Shown one piece after another: positions 13,654 to 21,731 of a DNA stretch of 41,110 nt; within the stretch, counting starts at the first letter, position 1, and each line of letters begins with the position of its first letter. Both the position numbers and the translations under genes were made by a program. The stretch is taken from positions 1 to 41,110 of IMG/VR virus record IMGVR_UViG_3300050821_008370. The stretch is one strand, 5' to 3'. Origin of the DNA: a virus. The notes beneath the pieces are model-generated. The model did not search any database. It saw nothing but the letters and a program-made list of their open reading frames with translations, and was not told the DNA's origin.

Positions 13654-14595
13654 ATGGCGGTCTTTGCTCCTGGCGACACGCCGGATCCTGGCACCGGCGA
13701 CCAGAACGGCTTTATGGCGTGGCTCTCTGGCCTTCCAGGCCAGGCGCAAGCCTCGATCCTGCGCAGCATGAACTACGCCAATCCGGTGCAGCCGGCGGCG
13801 GCGGACACGCTGACCAACAACGGCAGTCCTCTCAACAATCCTTCGCCGGTGCCGCAGGCCTTGGCTGGCGGAGGTCCGCCGGTGCCCCCGGCTGTGCTTG
13901 GCGGAGGTCAGCCGCCCGCGCCGATGCCGCCAGACGCTCCGACGCCGCCGCTGCCGGCGAGCGGCGGGAGTTCGGGCGGCGGAGGCAATAGCCAATCGTA
14001 CAACGGACCTTCGATCCTGCCGCAAGCGCGCGGCGTGATGCCGGTCATGGGGCCGCCGCAGAGCCCGACGCCGTGGTTCCATGGTTCGAATACGCCCTAC
14101 GCGCCGAATCCCGCCATTGGCGCTCCGCCGCCGCCACGACCAGCCGTCTCGAACCCCGCCGTGGCGCGAGGTTCGAATAGGCCGGCGGGCGCGCGAATTC
14201 CCTCGACGGCGACCGCTTCTGTTCCGCCGGCCGGTTCGCCGTTCACGGTGATCAATCGGCCGAATATGGGCCCAGCCCCGATCTATGATCAGCAAGGAAA
14301 TCCCACCGGTCCCGTTTCTGGCGGCGCGCTGGCGCGTGGAGGCGGCCCGCCGCTGATGACGGCGCTCGACTTATCCAGACTCTTTGGCGGCGGCGGAGGC
14401 GGCGGACAAGCTGCGCCGGCGGCGGCAGCGAGGCCTGCAGCGACGATTCCAGCGAGCGCCACGGCGTCCGTTCCGCCTGACGTGACGGGCAACGCGCCGT
14501 GGAATTATGGGCCCTATCAGAAGAGCGTCGTTCGAACGCCAGGTCAGCCCTATGGGCCGATCTATCCTCGCGCCCCGGCGACCAGCAACTTTTAA
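13654..14595 (+). CDS. Pro/Gly/Ala-rich low-complexity protein (313 aa)
   Basis: Not recognised. A short ordered start (NGFMAWLSGLPGQAQASILR) is followed by long Pro/Gly/Ala-rich sequence. A repeat with core (I/S)P-(S/A)-(T/S)ATASVPP occurs twice, near residues 182-195 and 266-279. It resembles virion or accessory low-complexity proteins of the minus-strand block, yet lies in the rightward block between methyltransferase and SSB genes. Only a weak ribosome site is seen. Arg-rich antisense frames here are shadows. Confidence 0.65.
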   Translation: MAVFAPGDTPDPGTGDQNGFMAWLSGLPGQAQASILRSMNYANPVQPAAADTLTNNGSPLNNPSPVPQALAGGGPPVPPAVLGGGQPPAPMPPDAPTPPLPASGGSSGGGGNSQSYNGPSILPQARGVMPVMGPPQSPTPWFHGSNTPYAPNPAIGAPPPPRPAVSNPAVARGSNRPAGARIPSTATASVPPAGSPFTVINRPNMGPAPIYDQQGNPTGPVSGGALARGGGPPLMTALDLSRLFGGGGGGGQAAPAAAARPAATIPASATASVPPDVTGNAPWNYGPYQKSVVRTPGQPYGPIYPRAPATSNF

Positions 14596-14627
14596 TCACC
14601 ACTCAACAGCTTATCGTCCATTCATTG

Positions 14628-14655
14628 TTGACAAGCGCCTATCGAGCGTTATGTT
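14628..14655 (+). promoter_or_regulatory. Sigma70-type promoter before the SSB operon
   Basis: Consensus TTGACA (14628-14633), a 16-base spacer and TATGTT (14650-14655). It lies in the 117-base gap after the stop at 14595 and would start transcription near 14662, about 50 bases before the ATG at 14713. It is the best host-type promoter in the window. Confidence 0.7.
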
Positions 14656-14712
14656 GCGCTTTGCGACGCCGTGAAAGCCGGCGAAGCCCCGCAACATGGA
14701 GCAACGATAGCA

Positions 14713-15207
14713 ATGAAACCCGAGACTCAAGCCGCATGCGAAGCGGCGAAAAAGGCGCTTGAAACGGCCCGCGCCTCCCTCTTCGCAGAAGCCGAATCCG
14801 CCATCAGCGTCAACGAAGCCCCTGATCTCGTCAGGTTCTACGCCGACATGCGTGAAGAACTCGAATCAATGGCGTCGACGATCTCCGAGCTCAACAAGCT
14901 CGACAAAGATCTCTCCTACACGCGTGTGCCGGCGTGCTTCGATGCGCACGGAATCCAGAACATCCGAATCCCCGGCTATGGACTCGTCGGCCTCAACCGC
15001 CGTTGGTCGTGCTCAATCCTCGATAAGCCCAAGGGCTATAAATACCTGCGCGACAATGGACAGGGCGGCATGATCATCGAGACGGTCAACGCCTTGTCGC
15101 TTGGCGCATGGGCGCGTGAAGAAGTCGAGGACAAAGGCATTGAGCCTCCAGACGACGTCTTCAAGACGTCCGTCGCCCGCTATGTGTCGCTGACGAGGTC
15201 GAAATGA
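14713..15207 (+). CDS. Conserved protein next to the SSB gene, unknown
   Basis: 164 residues from the ATG at 14713 (a GTG at 14671 is possible but lies close to the promoter start point). The N-terminal half is helical, and the C-terminal half has an IPGYGLVGLNRRWS strand turn, YLRDNGQGGMIIETVNALSL and a final TSVARYVSLTRSK. Podophage replication blocks often carry such a protein just before an SSB-like gene; its function is not known to me. The stop overlaps the SSB-like start. Confidence 0.6.
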   Translation: MKPETQAACEAAKKALETARASLFAEAESAISVNEAPDLVRFYADMREELESMASTISELNKLDKDLSYTRVPACFDAHGIQNIRIPGYGLVGLNRRWSCSILDKPKGYKYLRDNGQGGMIIETVNALSLGAWAREEVEDKGIEPPDDVFKTSVARYVSLTRSK

Positions 15208-16154
15208 GCGCCCTCGCGAAGCCCCGCTACACGATCAGGGAAGGCAAGACAGTCATGGTCAACGATATCGCACCGGTCAGCAAAAACGCGCTGCCGGCGC
15301 ATCTGCAAGGGAAGCAAAAGGTGGAAAGCTGGGGCGAAATCGATCCGCGTCAGCGGATGCTGCCACGCATCAAGCTCCTCCAAGCATCGAACCCCGAATG
15401 CGTCGACTATCCCGGCGAAGCCCGCGCAGGTGAATTCTGGCACACGACGCTGACCGAATCGCTTGGGCCCGAGTTCATCGGCGTGCCCATTATGAGGAGG
15501 CAGACGTACAACCTTTGGGCTCCGCGCTCGCCTGGCGAGGACCGCGGCATCCTGGCCCGGGCGCGCGACTTCATCCACTGGGATCCGCCGGAAGGCGAGT
15601 TCCATGTGCGCTACCCGATGAACCCAAAGACCTACACTTGGAAGCTCGCGCGCACGGTGAAGGAGTCGGGCTTGGCGGAGTTTGGCTCGAGCCGCATCGA
15701 CGATCCCTCGAGTCCGCCGGCGGCGACGCTGACCTTCGAAGTGCTCTGGTTCCTGCCTGAGTGGAACACTTTGGCGCTGACCTTGAACACGCGATCGGGC
15801 GTGAAAGAGGCGCGCAAGCTGTTCGCGATGGTGGACGCGCGGCCGCTCAGTCCGTTCTTCCAGCGCTACAAGGTTGTCTCGTTTCAGAACCGCGGTCCCG
15901 GCGGCGAGGCCTATTTCGGCTACAAATATCGCGGCGACGGCTACACCGATCCGGCCCTTTCCGCGATCACCGAGCCGCTGTTCGACCAGTGGAAGAACGT
16001 CGCCTTCGCCACGGCGGACGAGGACGAGGACGTCGATGGGGAGGCGGCCGTGCGTCGCGCATCATCCCCCCGCGACGCAATGTCGGAACGTGGCGCTCGC
16101 CCAGTCGAGTCCAGAGGTGAGTCCGGCGTTGTCGACGACGATATCCCGTTCTAG
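15204..16154 (+). CDS. Single-stranded DNA-binding protein-like
   Basis: 316 residues. The tail ends VVDDDIPF, the acidic tip used by bacterial SSB to recruit replication and repair proteins, after a disordered acidic linker (ADEDEDVDGEA). The globular part is beta-rich (YTWKLARTVKES, ATLTFEVLWFLPEWNTLALTLNTRSG), compatible with a diverged OB fold. It is about twice the length of E. coli SSB. The assignment rests on the tip and position and is not proven. Start ATG 15204 overlaps the previous stop; an internal ATG at 15255 is an alternative. Confidence 0.65.
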   Translation: MSALAKPRYTIREGKTVMVNDIAPVSKNALPAHLQGKQKVESWGEIDPRQRMLPRIKLLQASNPECVDYPGEARAGEFWHTTLTESLGPEFIGVPIMRRQTYNLWAPRSPGEDRGILARARDFIHWDPPEGEFHVRYPMNPKTYTWKLARTVKESGLAEFGSSRIDDPSSPPAATLTFEVLWFLPEWNTLALTLNTRSGVKEARKLFAMVDARPLSPFFQRYKVVSFQNRGPGGEAYFGYKYRGDGYTDPALSAITEPLFDQWKNVAFATADEDEDVDGEAAVRRASSPRDAMSERGARPVESRGESGVVDDDIPF

Positions 16155-16156
16155 CC

Positions 16157-16336
16157 GTGGTGGAAACTCCCCCCGATCGTCCGACGCTGGCGCGCTTGGA
16201 AAAGCTAATCGCGCTCGCCAACGACAGTCGGGGGGAGCCGATGACGCGCAAAAACGCCAAACGCATTCTGGCGAAGTACGCCAAGTTTTACCCCAGGCTT
16301 TTGAAGAGAACCGATGATCCTCGCAAAGCTCGCTGA
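16157..16336 (+). CDS. Small basic protein (59 aa, GTG start)
   Basis: Begins at GTG 16157 or 16160, two or five bases after the SSB-like stop; no clear ribosome site, so it would depend on coupling. Basic and helical (MTRKNAKRILAKYAKFYP). It overlaps the next gene by 23 bases. Not recognised. Confidence 0.45.
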   Translation: MVETPPDRPTLARLEKLIALANDSRGEPMTRKNAKRILAKYAKFYPRLLKRTDDPRKAR

Positions 16337-16904
16337 TGATCGATTTCTTGGCTTGCTGCGCAAAGCGCCTTTGATTGCTTTCCAGCGGCTCGAGTTCGGC
16401 TATGCGGTCGCGGCTCCTGGCGAGGCCTACTACGCGCCTATGGGGCATCCTGGCGGCGGCAATCTATCGGATGAGTTCGCTCAACATCTCAAAGACGTCT
16501 GTCTTCATCGCTTGTCGAACCCACAGCTGCGCACGCTGCGCCCGACGTCGAAGCCGATCCCGAGCGCAGCGCTCGTCAAACATCTCCAAACTCTCGATCT
16601 CTTCAGCCCTGAGCCTATGAGCGCGTATCCAAAAGCCGCCGGCGATCATCCCGCGGTCGTCGACTCCGAGTGCCAGGTCGTCATCCAGGCGATCGAGGAG
16701 CACGAGCGGCCGGATCTCAAGGACGCGATGCTTCCAGGCAAGCGCGACGTAATGTCCGACGCGGTTAGCACTGTCATCGACCATGCCGAATCGGTGCGGG
16801 AACTCGTCGAGGTTGGCGACTGGAAGCCTTACGCCGTCCAGTTCCACCTTCTGCAAGCTTCGAGAGCGCTGCAGAGCGCGCTCGCGCTTCTGTTGAAGCC
16901 ATGA
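16314..16904 (+). CDS. Unknown protein (196 aa)
   Basis: Mixed alpha/beta, no recognised motif. N-terminal LADDRFLGLLRKAPLIAFQR; a middle Ser/Pro region; a C-terminal helical part (DVMSDAVSTVIDHAESVREL) that could oligomerise. The start lies inside the preceding small gene, and the stop overlaps the next ATG. Confidence 0.6.
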   Translation: MILAKLADDRFLGLLRKAPLIAFQRLEFGYAVAAPGEAYYAPMGHPGGGNLSDEFAQHLKDVCLHRLSNPQLRTLRPTSKPIPSAALVKHLQTLDLFSPEPMSAYPKAAGDHPAVVDSECQVVIQAIEEHERPDLKDAMLPGKRDVMSDAVSTVIDHAESVRELVEVGDWKPYAVQFHLLQASRALQSALALLLKP

Positions 16905-17065
16905 ACTGGGAGAACCTCGCCATCGCAGCGGTCGTCAGCATTTTGATGATCGCTTCGTATCTCTGGGGCTACCGAGACGGCGTCAAATACTGCGCGCGTC
17001 AAATGGAGCCCTTGGCGGAGATGGCCAAGGACATGGCTGACCGCCTCCGGGACGGGAAGCCATGA
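16901..17065 (+). CDS. Single-pass membrane protein (54 aa)
   Basis: MNWENLAIAAVVSILMIASY is a membrane helix, followed by a charged cytoplasmic or periplasmic helix. ATGA overlaps on both sides support translation. Unknown function. Confidence 0.6.
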   Translation: MNWENLAIAAVVSILMIASYLWGYRDGVKYCARQMEPLAEMAKDMADRLRDGKP

Positions 17066-17262
17066 AACTTGACGAGTTTCTCGCGCGCTGCATGGCGGCG
17101 CGCAAAATGCGCCTGGTCAAAGATCCGCACGGCATGAGACTGCCGGAAGAGCTCTGGATGCAAGCCATGCCCGACGCTCAATTCATCGTCGGCGCGCTGA
17201 TCGCGTTCGACCTCCACCAGACGATCGTCGAATTCTATAGCGAACAGGAGGAAGGGGAATGA
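17062..17262 (+). CDS. Small protein, unknown (66 aa)
   Basis: Helical, starts MKLDEFLARCMAARKMRLV and ends with an acidic EQEEGE. Coupled by four-base overlaps to both neighbours. Not recognised. Confidence 0.55.
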   Translation: MKLDEFLARCMAARKMRLVKDPHGMRLPEELWMQAMPDAQFIVGALIAFDLHQTIVEFYSEQEEGE

Positions 17263-17459
17263 ACGCAGAGGCGGAGATTCCGCTCGAAGAAACAAAAGCG
17301 CGCGTAGAGGGATTTGTCAGTTCTCTGACGAAATTGCTTCTGAAGCACGCCGACGAGCACAAGGTCGTGTTTCATCACCACGAGGTTCTTATCGCGCACG
17401 ACGAAAAGTCGGATCGCGTCCTTCTCACCTTCGCTCTTCTACCAAAGCGGCGCAGATGA
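17259..17459 (+). CDS. Small protein, unknown (66 aa)
   Basis: Helix then beta hairpin (KVVFHHHEVLIAHDEKSD, RVLLTFALLPKRRR) with a His cluster HHH. The GGAGGAAGG upstream of the ATG is strong. Not recognised. Confidence 0.55.
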   Translation: MNAEAEIPLEETKARVEGFVSSLTKLLLKHADEHKVVFHHHEVLIAHDEKSDRVLLTFALLPKRRR

Positions 17460-17959
17460 ACCGCATTGAGCGTGAACTCCTTCGAAAGCATCGCCCCTTG
17501 CTCGAGGAGTTCATGCGCCGCGCCATCGTGGCGCAGGAGGCCATCAACAAACTTCTGGAGGATGGGGAGGTGAACAACCTTGAAAGCACACTTAAGACTA
17601 AGCTTGTGGGAGATTTGCGTCGCCTTGGAGCATACGCCCGCCGGCACGAGGACAAACGCGCCGTTGGGCTCCTGGACATGGCAATCAAGCTACCCGGTCA
17701 CCCGCATTTGTTCGCTGAAGGCAAGCTCATCAAATATCAAGCTTTCGCGCCGACGCTTCGCCAATGGGAAGAAGGCAAGCGTTACATCGCGGCCGGCGGC
17801 CTCTGTTGCCTTATCGGCTGGGATCTAAAGACCAAAGCTATGTTCATCCACGACTGGGCGCAGATTGCTCATAAGAAAGATTCGTTTCCACCTGGCGGCA
17901 GCTTCAAGCCGCACGCCGAAACCCTGAGAGACTGGCTTGAATGGCGAATGACAAAGTGA
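17456..17959 (+). CDS. Unknown protein (167 aa)
   Basis: Helical N-terminal half rich in charged residues (IERELLRKHRPLLEEFMRRA), then a compact domain with GGLCCLIGWDLKTKAMF and FPPGGSFKPHAETLRDWLEW. No family recognised. The stop lies 19 bases inside the next gene. Confidence 0.55.
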   Translation: MNRIERELLRKHRPLLEEFMRRAIVAQEAINKLLEDGEVNNLESTLKTKLVGDLRRLGAYARRHEDKRAVGLLDMAIKLPGHPHLFAEGKLIKYQAFAPTLRQWEEGKRYIAAGGLCCLIGWDLKTKAMFIHDWAQIAHKKDSFPPGGSFKPHAETLRDWLEWRMTK

Positions 17960-18228
17960 ACCATCAGAACACCGGCGCGATCGCGCAAGCAATGAAATAT
18001 CAAGTTCGCACCGGCAACGGCTGGGACGAGCTCTCGCCGGCGGCGAAGGAGTCGATCGACCAGATTCTGAGCTCGATCGCCCGCACGGTTTCGAGCGGCC
18101 AGGGTACGCACTGGGACGGCATCATGGCTTACGCGGACGCCGCCAAGCCTGTGCCTCCGACGCAAGTCGATATCGAGCGCGACATGCGCGGCCTAGTCGA
18201 GAAAGTCGCCAGGACCGGCAATGCGTGA
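17941..18228 (+). CDS. Small early-type phage protein, unknown
   Basis: 95 residues. The middle (ELSPAAKESIDQILSSIA, then SGQGTHWDGIMAYADAA) resembles helical segments found in many small phage early proteins. Not assigned. It overlaps neighbours at both ends. Confidence 0.55.
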   Translation: MANDKVNHQNTGAIAQAMKYQVRTGNGWDELSPAAKESIDQILSSIARTVSSGQGTHWDGIMAYADAAKPVPPTQVDIERDMRGLVEKVARTGNA

Positions 18229-18586
18229 TCTGCACAACCTCGATCTCTTCCGCATTCGCGATTCCTTCGTGCTCGAGAGCTATGGCTCCTATGGCGACGG
18301 CGGCAACGGCGCGTTCATTATCCCGGTGCCTGGCCAGATAACCGCGCTCAAGGTCGTCGCCTCGAATGGCGAGGGCTGGGACCACATTTCCGTCTCCGTG
18401 AACGGCGAGCCGCGGACGCCCACCTGGGCGGAGATGGAGATCGCCAAGAAGGCGTTTCTTGGCGACGTCACGGCGATGCAGCTGCATCTGACCGCCAAGG
18501 ATCACATTAGCTGTCACCCATACACGCTGCACATCTGGCGGCCGCACAACCGCGATATCCCCCTCCCGCCCAAAATCATGGTGTGA
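18221..18586 (+). CDS. DUF7694-like phage protein
   Basis: 121 residues. Recognised by GSYGDGGNGAFIIP, VVASNGEGWDHISVS, TPTWAEMEIAKKAFLG, AMQLHLTAKDHISCHPYTLHIWRP and PLPPKIMV, a set of blocks found in a widespread phage domain (DUF7694) of unknown function. The full domain is present. It lies in a coupled operon just before the XRE-type regulator. Confidence 0.75.
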   Translation: MRDLHNLDLFRIRDSFVLESYGSYGDGGNGAFIIPVPGQITALKVVASNGEGWDHISVSVNGEPRTPTWAEMEIAKKAFLGDVTAMQLHLTAKDHISCHPYTLHIWRPHNRDIPLPPKIMV

Positions 18587-18588
18587 CG

Positions 18589-18927
18589 ATGGCAATTAAA
18601 GGCTTCACCTACAAATCCTACAATTTCGTCGAGAAAGACCCGATTATCGACGAGCTCAGGACGGTCGTTCAGGGCAGCGGCGCGACCTACAAGCAGATCC
18701 ACGAAGACAGCGGCGTTTCGACGCAGACGCTGGCGAACTGGTTCTCCGGGGAAACGCGCCGCCCGCAAGCCGCCTCGCTCAACGCCGTGGCGCGCGCGCT
18801 GGGCCACAAGCTGGGCTTCGTCCCGATCGAAACCGCCTCCGTCGTTCAACCCACGCCAGCGGTCGTCCCTAGCCGTTCTATGGGCCACGTCGTCCGCATG
18901 GCGAAGATCCGGAAGGCCGCGCGATGA
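18589..18927 (+). CDS. XRE-family HTH regulator
   Basis: 112 residues. Residues about 29-75 (ATYKQIHEDSGVSTQTLANW, FSGETRRPQAASLNAVARAL) are a classical Cro/CI-type helix-turn-helix; a basic tail follows. ATG 18589 is preferred over the GTG at 18583. It sits inside the replication operon and not at a divergent switch, so an accessory transcription regulator is more likely than a lysogeny repressor. Confidence 0.75.
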   Translation: MAIKGFTYKSYNFVEKDPIIDELRTVVQGSGATYKQIHEDSGVSTQTLANWFSGETRRPQAASLNAVARALGHKLGFVPIETASVVQPTPAVVPSRSMGHVVRMAKIRKAAR

Positions 18928-19223
18928 CGCCAGAGAAGGAAGCGTTTTGGCAAGGCGCGCTCAATATGTGCGCCGTGCTTGCTGTGTGCTTTTTCGCCGT
19001 CTGGGTTCTCTTATCGCCGTTGAGAAATCTCTGCCCAACGATAGCCGCGCCGGTCGCTGCGCCCGCGCCGGTCGAAACCACGGACGCACGCCAAGAACGC
19101 CTGGCCCACAAGCTCTGCGATAAGGAGGTTGAGATCCTTATGGAATCGCGCGACCTGGCGGATCTCATTCGCGCAGCAACGATCGTTCACCAGGTCAATT
19201 GCGGCATCGAGGCCCGCCTATGA
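18924..19223 (+). CDS. Single-pass membrane protein (99 aa)
   Basis: Short cytoplasmic start, membrane helix (ALNMCAVLAVCFFAVWVLL), an Ala/Pro-rich linker and a soluble helical domain with two Cys. Overlaps its neighbours by four bases. Unknown function. Confidence 0.6.
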   Translation: MTPEKEAFWQGALNMCAVLAVCFFAVWVLLSPLRNLCPTIAAPVAAPAPVETTDARQERLAHKLCDKEVEILMESRDLADLIRAATIVHQVNCGIEARL

Positions 19224-19630
19224 GCCAGGTCAAATTCAAGATCGGGTTCACAATCCCGTCCGACACGCTGATCGCCATGATCGCCAAATTCCTGCCGATC
19301 GAGGATCTCTCGGTCGAGGAAATCGTGCCCAAACCGACGCTCGCTGAGCGCTCGATCGCAATTCACAAACTTACTCAGCAAGCCATCGCCACGCACAAAT
19401 CCAAGCCCCAGATCAACAAGCGCGCGTCGCCAGGCCCGAATCTGAAGAAGGGCATCAACGGCATCGTCGTGACCGAGCTCTCGACCGGACCCAAGCGCGC
19501 GATCGACATGCAGCCCAAAGTCGTGGCCGCCGGCTTCTCGGCAAATTCCGTCACTTCGCGGCTCGAGGAATTGCGCAAATACGGCGTCATCGAGCGCATG
19601 GGCGACGGCAAATGGAAGCGGGTAGGCTGA
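19220..19630 (+). CDS. Winged-helix-like protein
   Basis: 136 residues from ATG 19220, which overlaps the previous stop; the extra N-terminal residues of the longer open frame are unlikely. The C-terminal 45 residues (VVAAGFSANSVTSRLEELRK, then YGVIERMGDGKWKRV) match a winged helix, with recognition helix and wing. The N-terminal half has a basic linker. Probably DNA-binding; target unknown. Confidence 0.6.
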   Translation: MSQVKFKIGFTIPSDTLIAMIAKFLPIEDLSVEEIVPKPTLAERSIAIHKLTQQAIATHKSKPQINKRASPGPNLKKGINGIVVTELSTGPKRAIDMQPKVVAAGFSANSVTSRLEELRKYGVIERMGDGKWKRVG

Positions 19631-19631
19631 G

Positions 19632-20063
19632 ATGGGCGTCCTCGAGGAGGTCAAGGAAGCCGCGCTCAGGACGAAAATGCGATGGCCGCGCGATACCGAC
19701 GCCGACAAAGCGCATCGCGCGATCGCCGCTTTCGAACTCGGCTTTATCCCGCTAATGCGCCTCTACAGCCGCGATAACGCGCTCTCGATCCTAGACCCGA
19801 ATCGGAAGATCAGGATCGGAAAGCGGGATCGGCCGACGACGTTCAACATCTCCGAGCGCCATATTCGGCGCGTCGAAACGATCCGCGAGAAGCGGCCGCT
19901 CGACGCCGCGAGACTCGAGAGCATCGCGATGAAAGGGACCATGTCGCTCGAACTGGTCGAGTACAACGTCAATCATCCGCCGACGGCGGACGCGCTCGAA
20001 GCTATGTGGCTCACCACGACGGACAAAGAGCGAAACGAGTTCTTGGCGAGAATCAGACGGTGA
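19632..20063 (+). CDS. Unknown protein (143 aa)
   Basis: Helical and basic (ADKAHRAIAAFELGFIPLMR; ISERHIRRVETIREKRPL), ending with a charged helix. Could bind nucleic acid. The stop overlaps the GTG start of the SNF2 helicase. Not recognised. Confidence 0.55.
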   Translation: MGVLEEVKEAALRTKMRWPRDTDADKAHRAIAAFELGFIPLMRLYSRDNALSILDPNRKIRIGKRDRPTTFNISERHIRRVETIREKRPLDAARLESIAMKGTMSLELVEYNVNHPPTADALEAMWLTTTDKERNEFLARIRR

Positions 20064-21484
20064 AGCTTGATCCGGTTCAGGAAGCGGCGCTGAGATTTGG
20101 GGAGGGCAAGCGCGGCGTCGGCTACTTCATGGAAATGGGGCTCGGTAAGACGCTTCTAACCTTGGTTGAGTTCGACCGCGCAGCGAGGAATCGAGTCGCT
20201 ACGCGTTTAGTGGTGATTGCGCCCAACTCGTTTAAACCTGGCTGGGTTGAGGAGATACTCAAGCACGGACTGGCCTTCCAGCCGTTCATCTATGTTTCGG
20301 GCTCGAAAGCCAACGATCACTGGTTCGCCACAACGAAATACGGCGCTCCGCCGATCCTGATCATCAATTACGAAGCCGTCCGGATGCCAGCCGTGCTTCT
20401 CAAGGTGATGGCTTGGATGCGGGTCAGGCCGACGATGCTGGCGATCGACGAGTCAATCCAGATCAAGACGCACGACAGTAAGCAAACCAGGTCGACGCTC
20501 AAACTCGCCCTCGAGGCGAAGATCGTCCGTTGCCTGAGCGGATTGCCACAGACGCAGGGGCCACATGACCTCTATCCCCAATTGCGCGCGATCGGGCTGT
20601 TCCAGGGCGTCAAGTTCTGGTCGTTTCGCAACGATTTCTGTCAGATGGGCGGCTGGGAAAACAAGCAAGTCGTAGGGGTTAAGAACGCCGACGTGCTCGC
20701 GCGGATCATGACTCCAGTCATCTTCCAGGCCAAAAAGGCCGATTGGCTTCCGGAGCTTCCGCGCAAAGACTTCACCATTCGCACTTACGAGATGAGTGGC
20801 GAACAAGCGGCCCAGTACAAGCAAATGAGGGATGAATTTCTTCTCGAGTTGGAGACTGAAATAGTCGCGGTCAACATCGCTGTTTCGAAATACGAGAAAT
20901 TGTCGCAGATCCAGTGCGGTTTTATCCTCAACGAAAATGGGGATCCGCGCGTTCTGGTCGAACCGGAAAAGAACCCGCGCCTGGCGGTTCTGCTCGATCT
21001 GCTTGCTCAGATCGAGGGCAAAGTGATCATCATCTACCGGCACCGCTACACCTTCGAGATTCTGTCGGCGGCGCTCAAGGCTCGAGGGATAGGTTTCACT
21101 TGTATCAAAGGGCAAATGAAACCCGACGAGACGACCGAGCAAAAGCTTTGGTTCAACGAAATCTCAGAATATCGAGCCATGCTCGGCCAGTGCGACGCGA
21201 TCAAATACGGCCACACGCTTCTCGGCGGGAAGGATGCGAGAGATCATTGCTCGACGATGATCTTTTTCGAGTCAAGTTACTCGCTTGATACGCGCACGCA
21301 GGACGAGGACCGGATCCACCGCCGCGGGCAGCGCGGCGAGAACGTGCTCTATATCGATCTATCCGGCTCGGACATCGATCGGCGCGTGGTCAGGGCGCTG
21401 CAGAAGAAAGAGGATCTTTACGAGGCCGTTTTCAGCAAATTAAAACTCGCTGCGCCCCTTGAAGACAGCGCAGTTACGCGCTAA
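20060..21484 (+). CDS. SNF2-type DEAD-like helicase/ATPase
   Basis: SF2 translocase, 474 residues from the GTG at 20060, which overlaps the previous TGA. Motifs: Walker A MEMGLGKT at 24-31; motif Ia-like VVIAPNSFKPGW; SNF2 motif II AIDESIQIK at 128-136 (DES in place of DEAH); C-terminal domain with VIIIYRHRYTFEIL and motif VI DRIHRRGQRGEN at 417-428. Phage SNF2 helicases are thought to remodel replication or recombination intermediates. It closes the replication block; the longer upstream frame is a shadow. Confidence 0.88.
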   Translation: MKLDPVQEAALRFGEGKRGVGYFMEMGLGKTLLTLVEFDRAARNRVATRLVVIAPNSFKPGWVEEILKHGLAFQPFIYVSGSKANDHWFATTKYGAPPILIINYEAVRMPAVLLKVMAWMRVRPTMLAIDESIQIKTHDSKQTRSTLKLALEAKIVRCLSGLPQTQGPHDLYPQLRAIGLFQGVKFWSFRNDFCQMGGWENKQVVGVKNADVLARIMTPVIFQAKKADWLPELPRKDFTIRTYEMSGEQAAQYKQMRDEFLLELETEIVAVNIAVSKYEKLSQIQCGFILNENGDPRVLVEPEKNPRLAVLLDLLAQIEGKVIIIYRHRYTFEILSAALKARGIGFTCIKGQMKPDETTEQKLWFNEISEYRAMLGQCDAIKYGHTLLGGKDARDHCSTMIFFESSYSLDTRTQDEDRIHRRGQRGENVLYIDLSGSDIDRRVVRALQKKEDLYEAVFSKLKLAAPLEDSAVTR

Positions 21485-21503
21485 ATAAGAGCACGAAAGG
21501 ACA

Positions 21504-21731
21504 ATGATCGTGCTACGTGAAATCCCCTTCTACCTCGTTGTGTTCGGCCCCTGGGTCTTGTTCTTCTTTGCTCTTGTGGCATGGGCAAGCTTCATCGATA
21601 AGCTGACTGCCAAGCCCAAGCCGCCGGCGCATGTCGATACGCCGGAAGAGGCGGAAGCGCGCAAGGCGGAGGCCTTTGCGATGCTCGCTCAGATCGAAAA
21701 AATGCGGCTGGAGAACGCTCACCACCACTGA
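21504..21731 (+). CDS. Single-pass membrane protein (75 aa), end of rightward operon
   Basis: The N-terminal membrane segment (FYLVVFGPWVLFFFALVAWA) is followed by a cytoplasmic charged helix (EEAEARKAEAFAMLAQIEKM) and a terminal HHH. GAAAGGA precedes the ATG. It is the last rightward gene, and its stop overlaps the end of the convergent minus-strand gene by 13 bases, with no terminator hairpin seen between them. Confidence 0.65.
   Translation: MIVLREIPFYLVVFGPWVLFFFALVAWASFIDKLTAKPKPPAHVDTPEEAEARKAEAFAMLAQIEKMRLENAHHH

Noticed and set aside
13537-14295. 252-codon minus-strand open frame
   Set aside because: Antisense to the Pro/Gly-rich gene; Arg/His-rich product typical of a shadow frame.
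18589-18927. XRE protein as a CI-type lysogeny repressor
   Set aside because: It lies inside a rightward operon with no divergent Cro-like partner, no peptidase domain and no integrase in the window.
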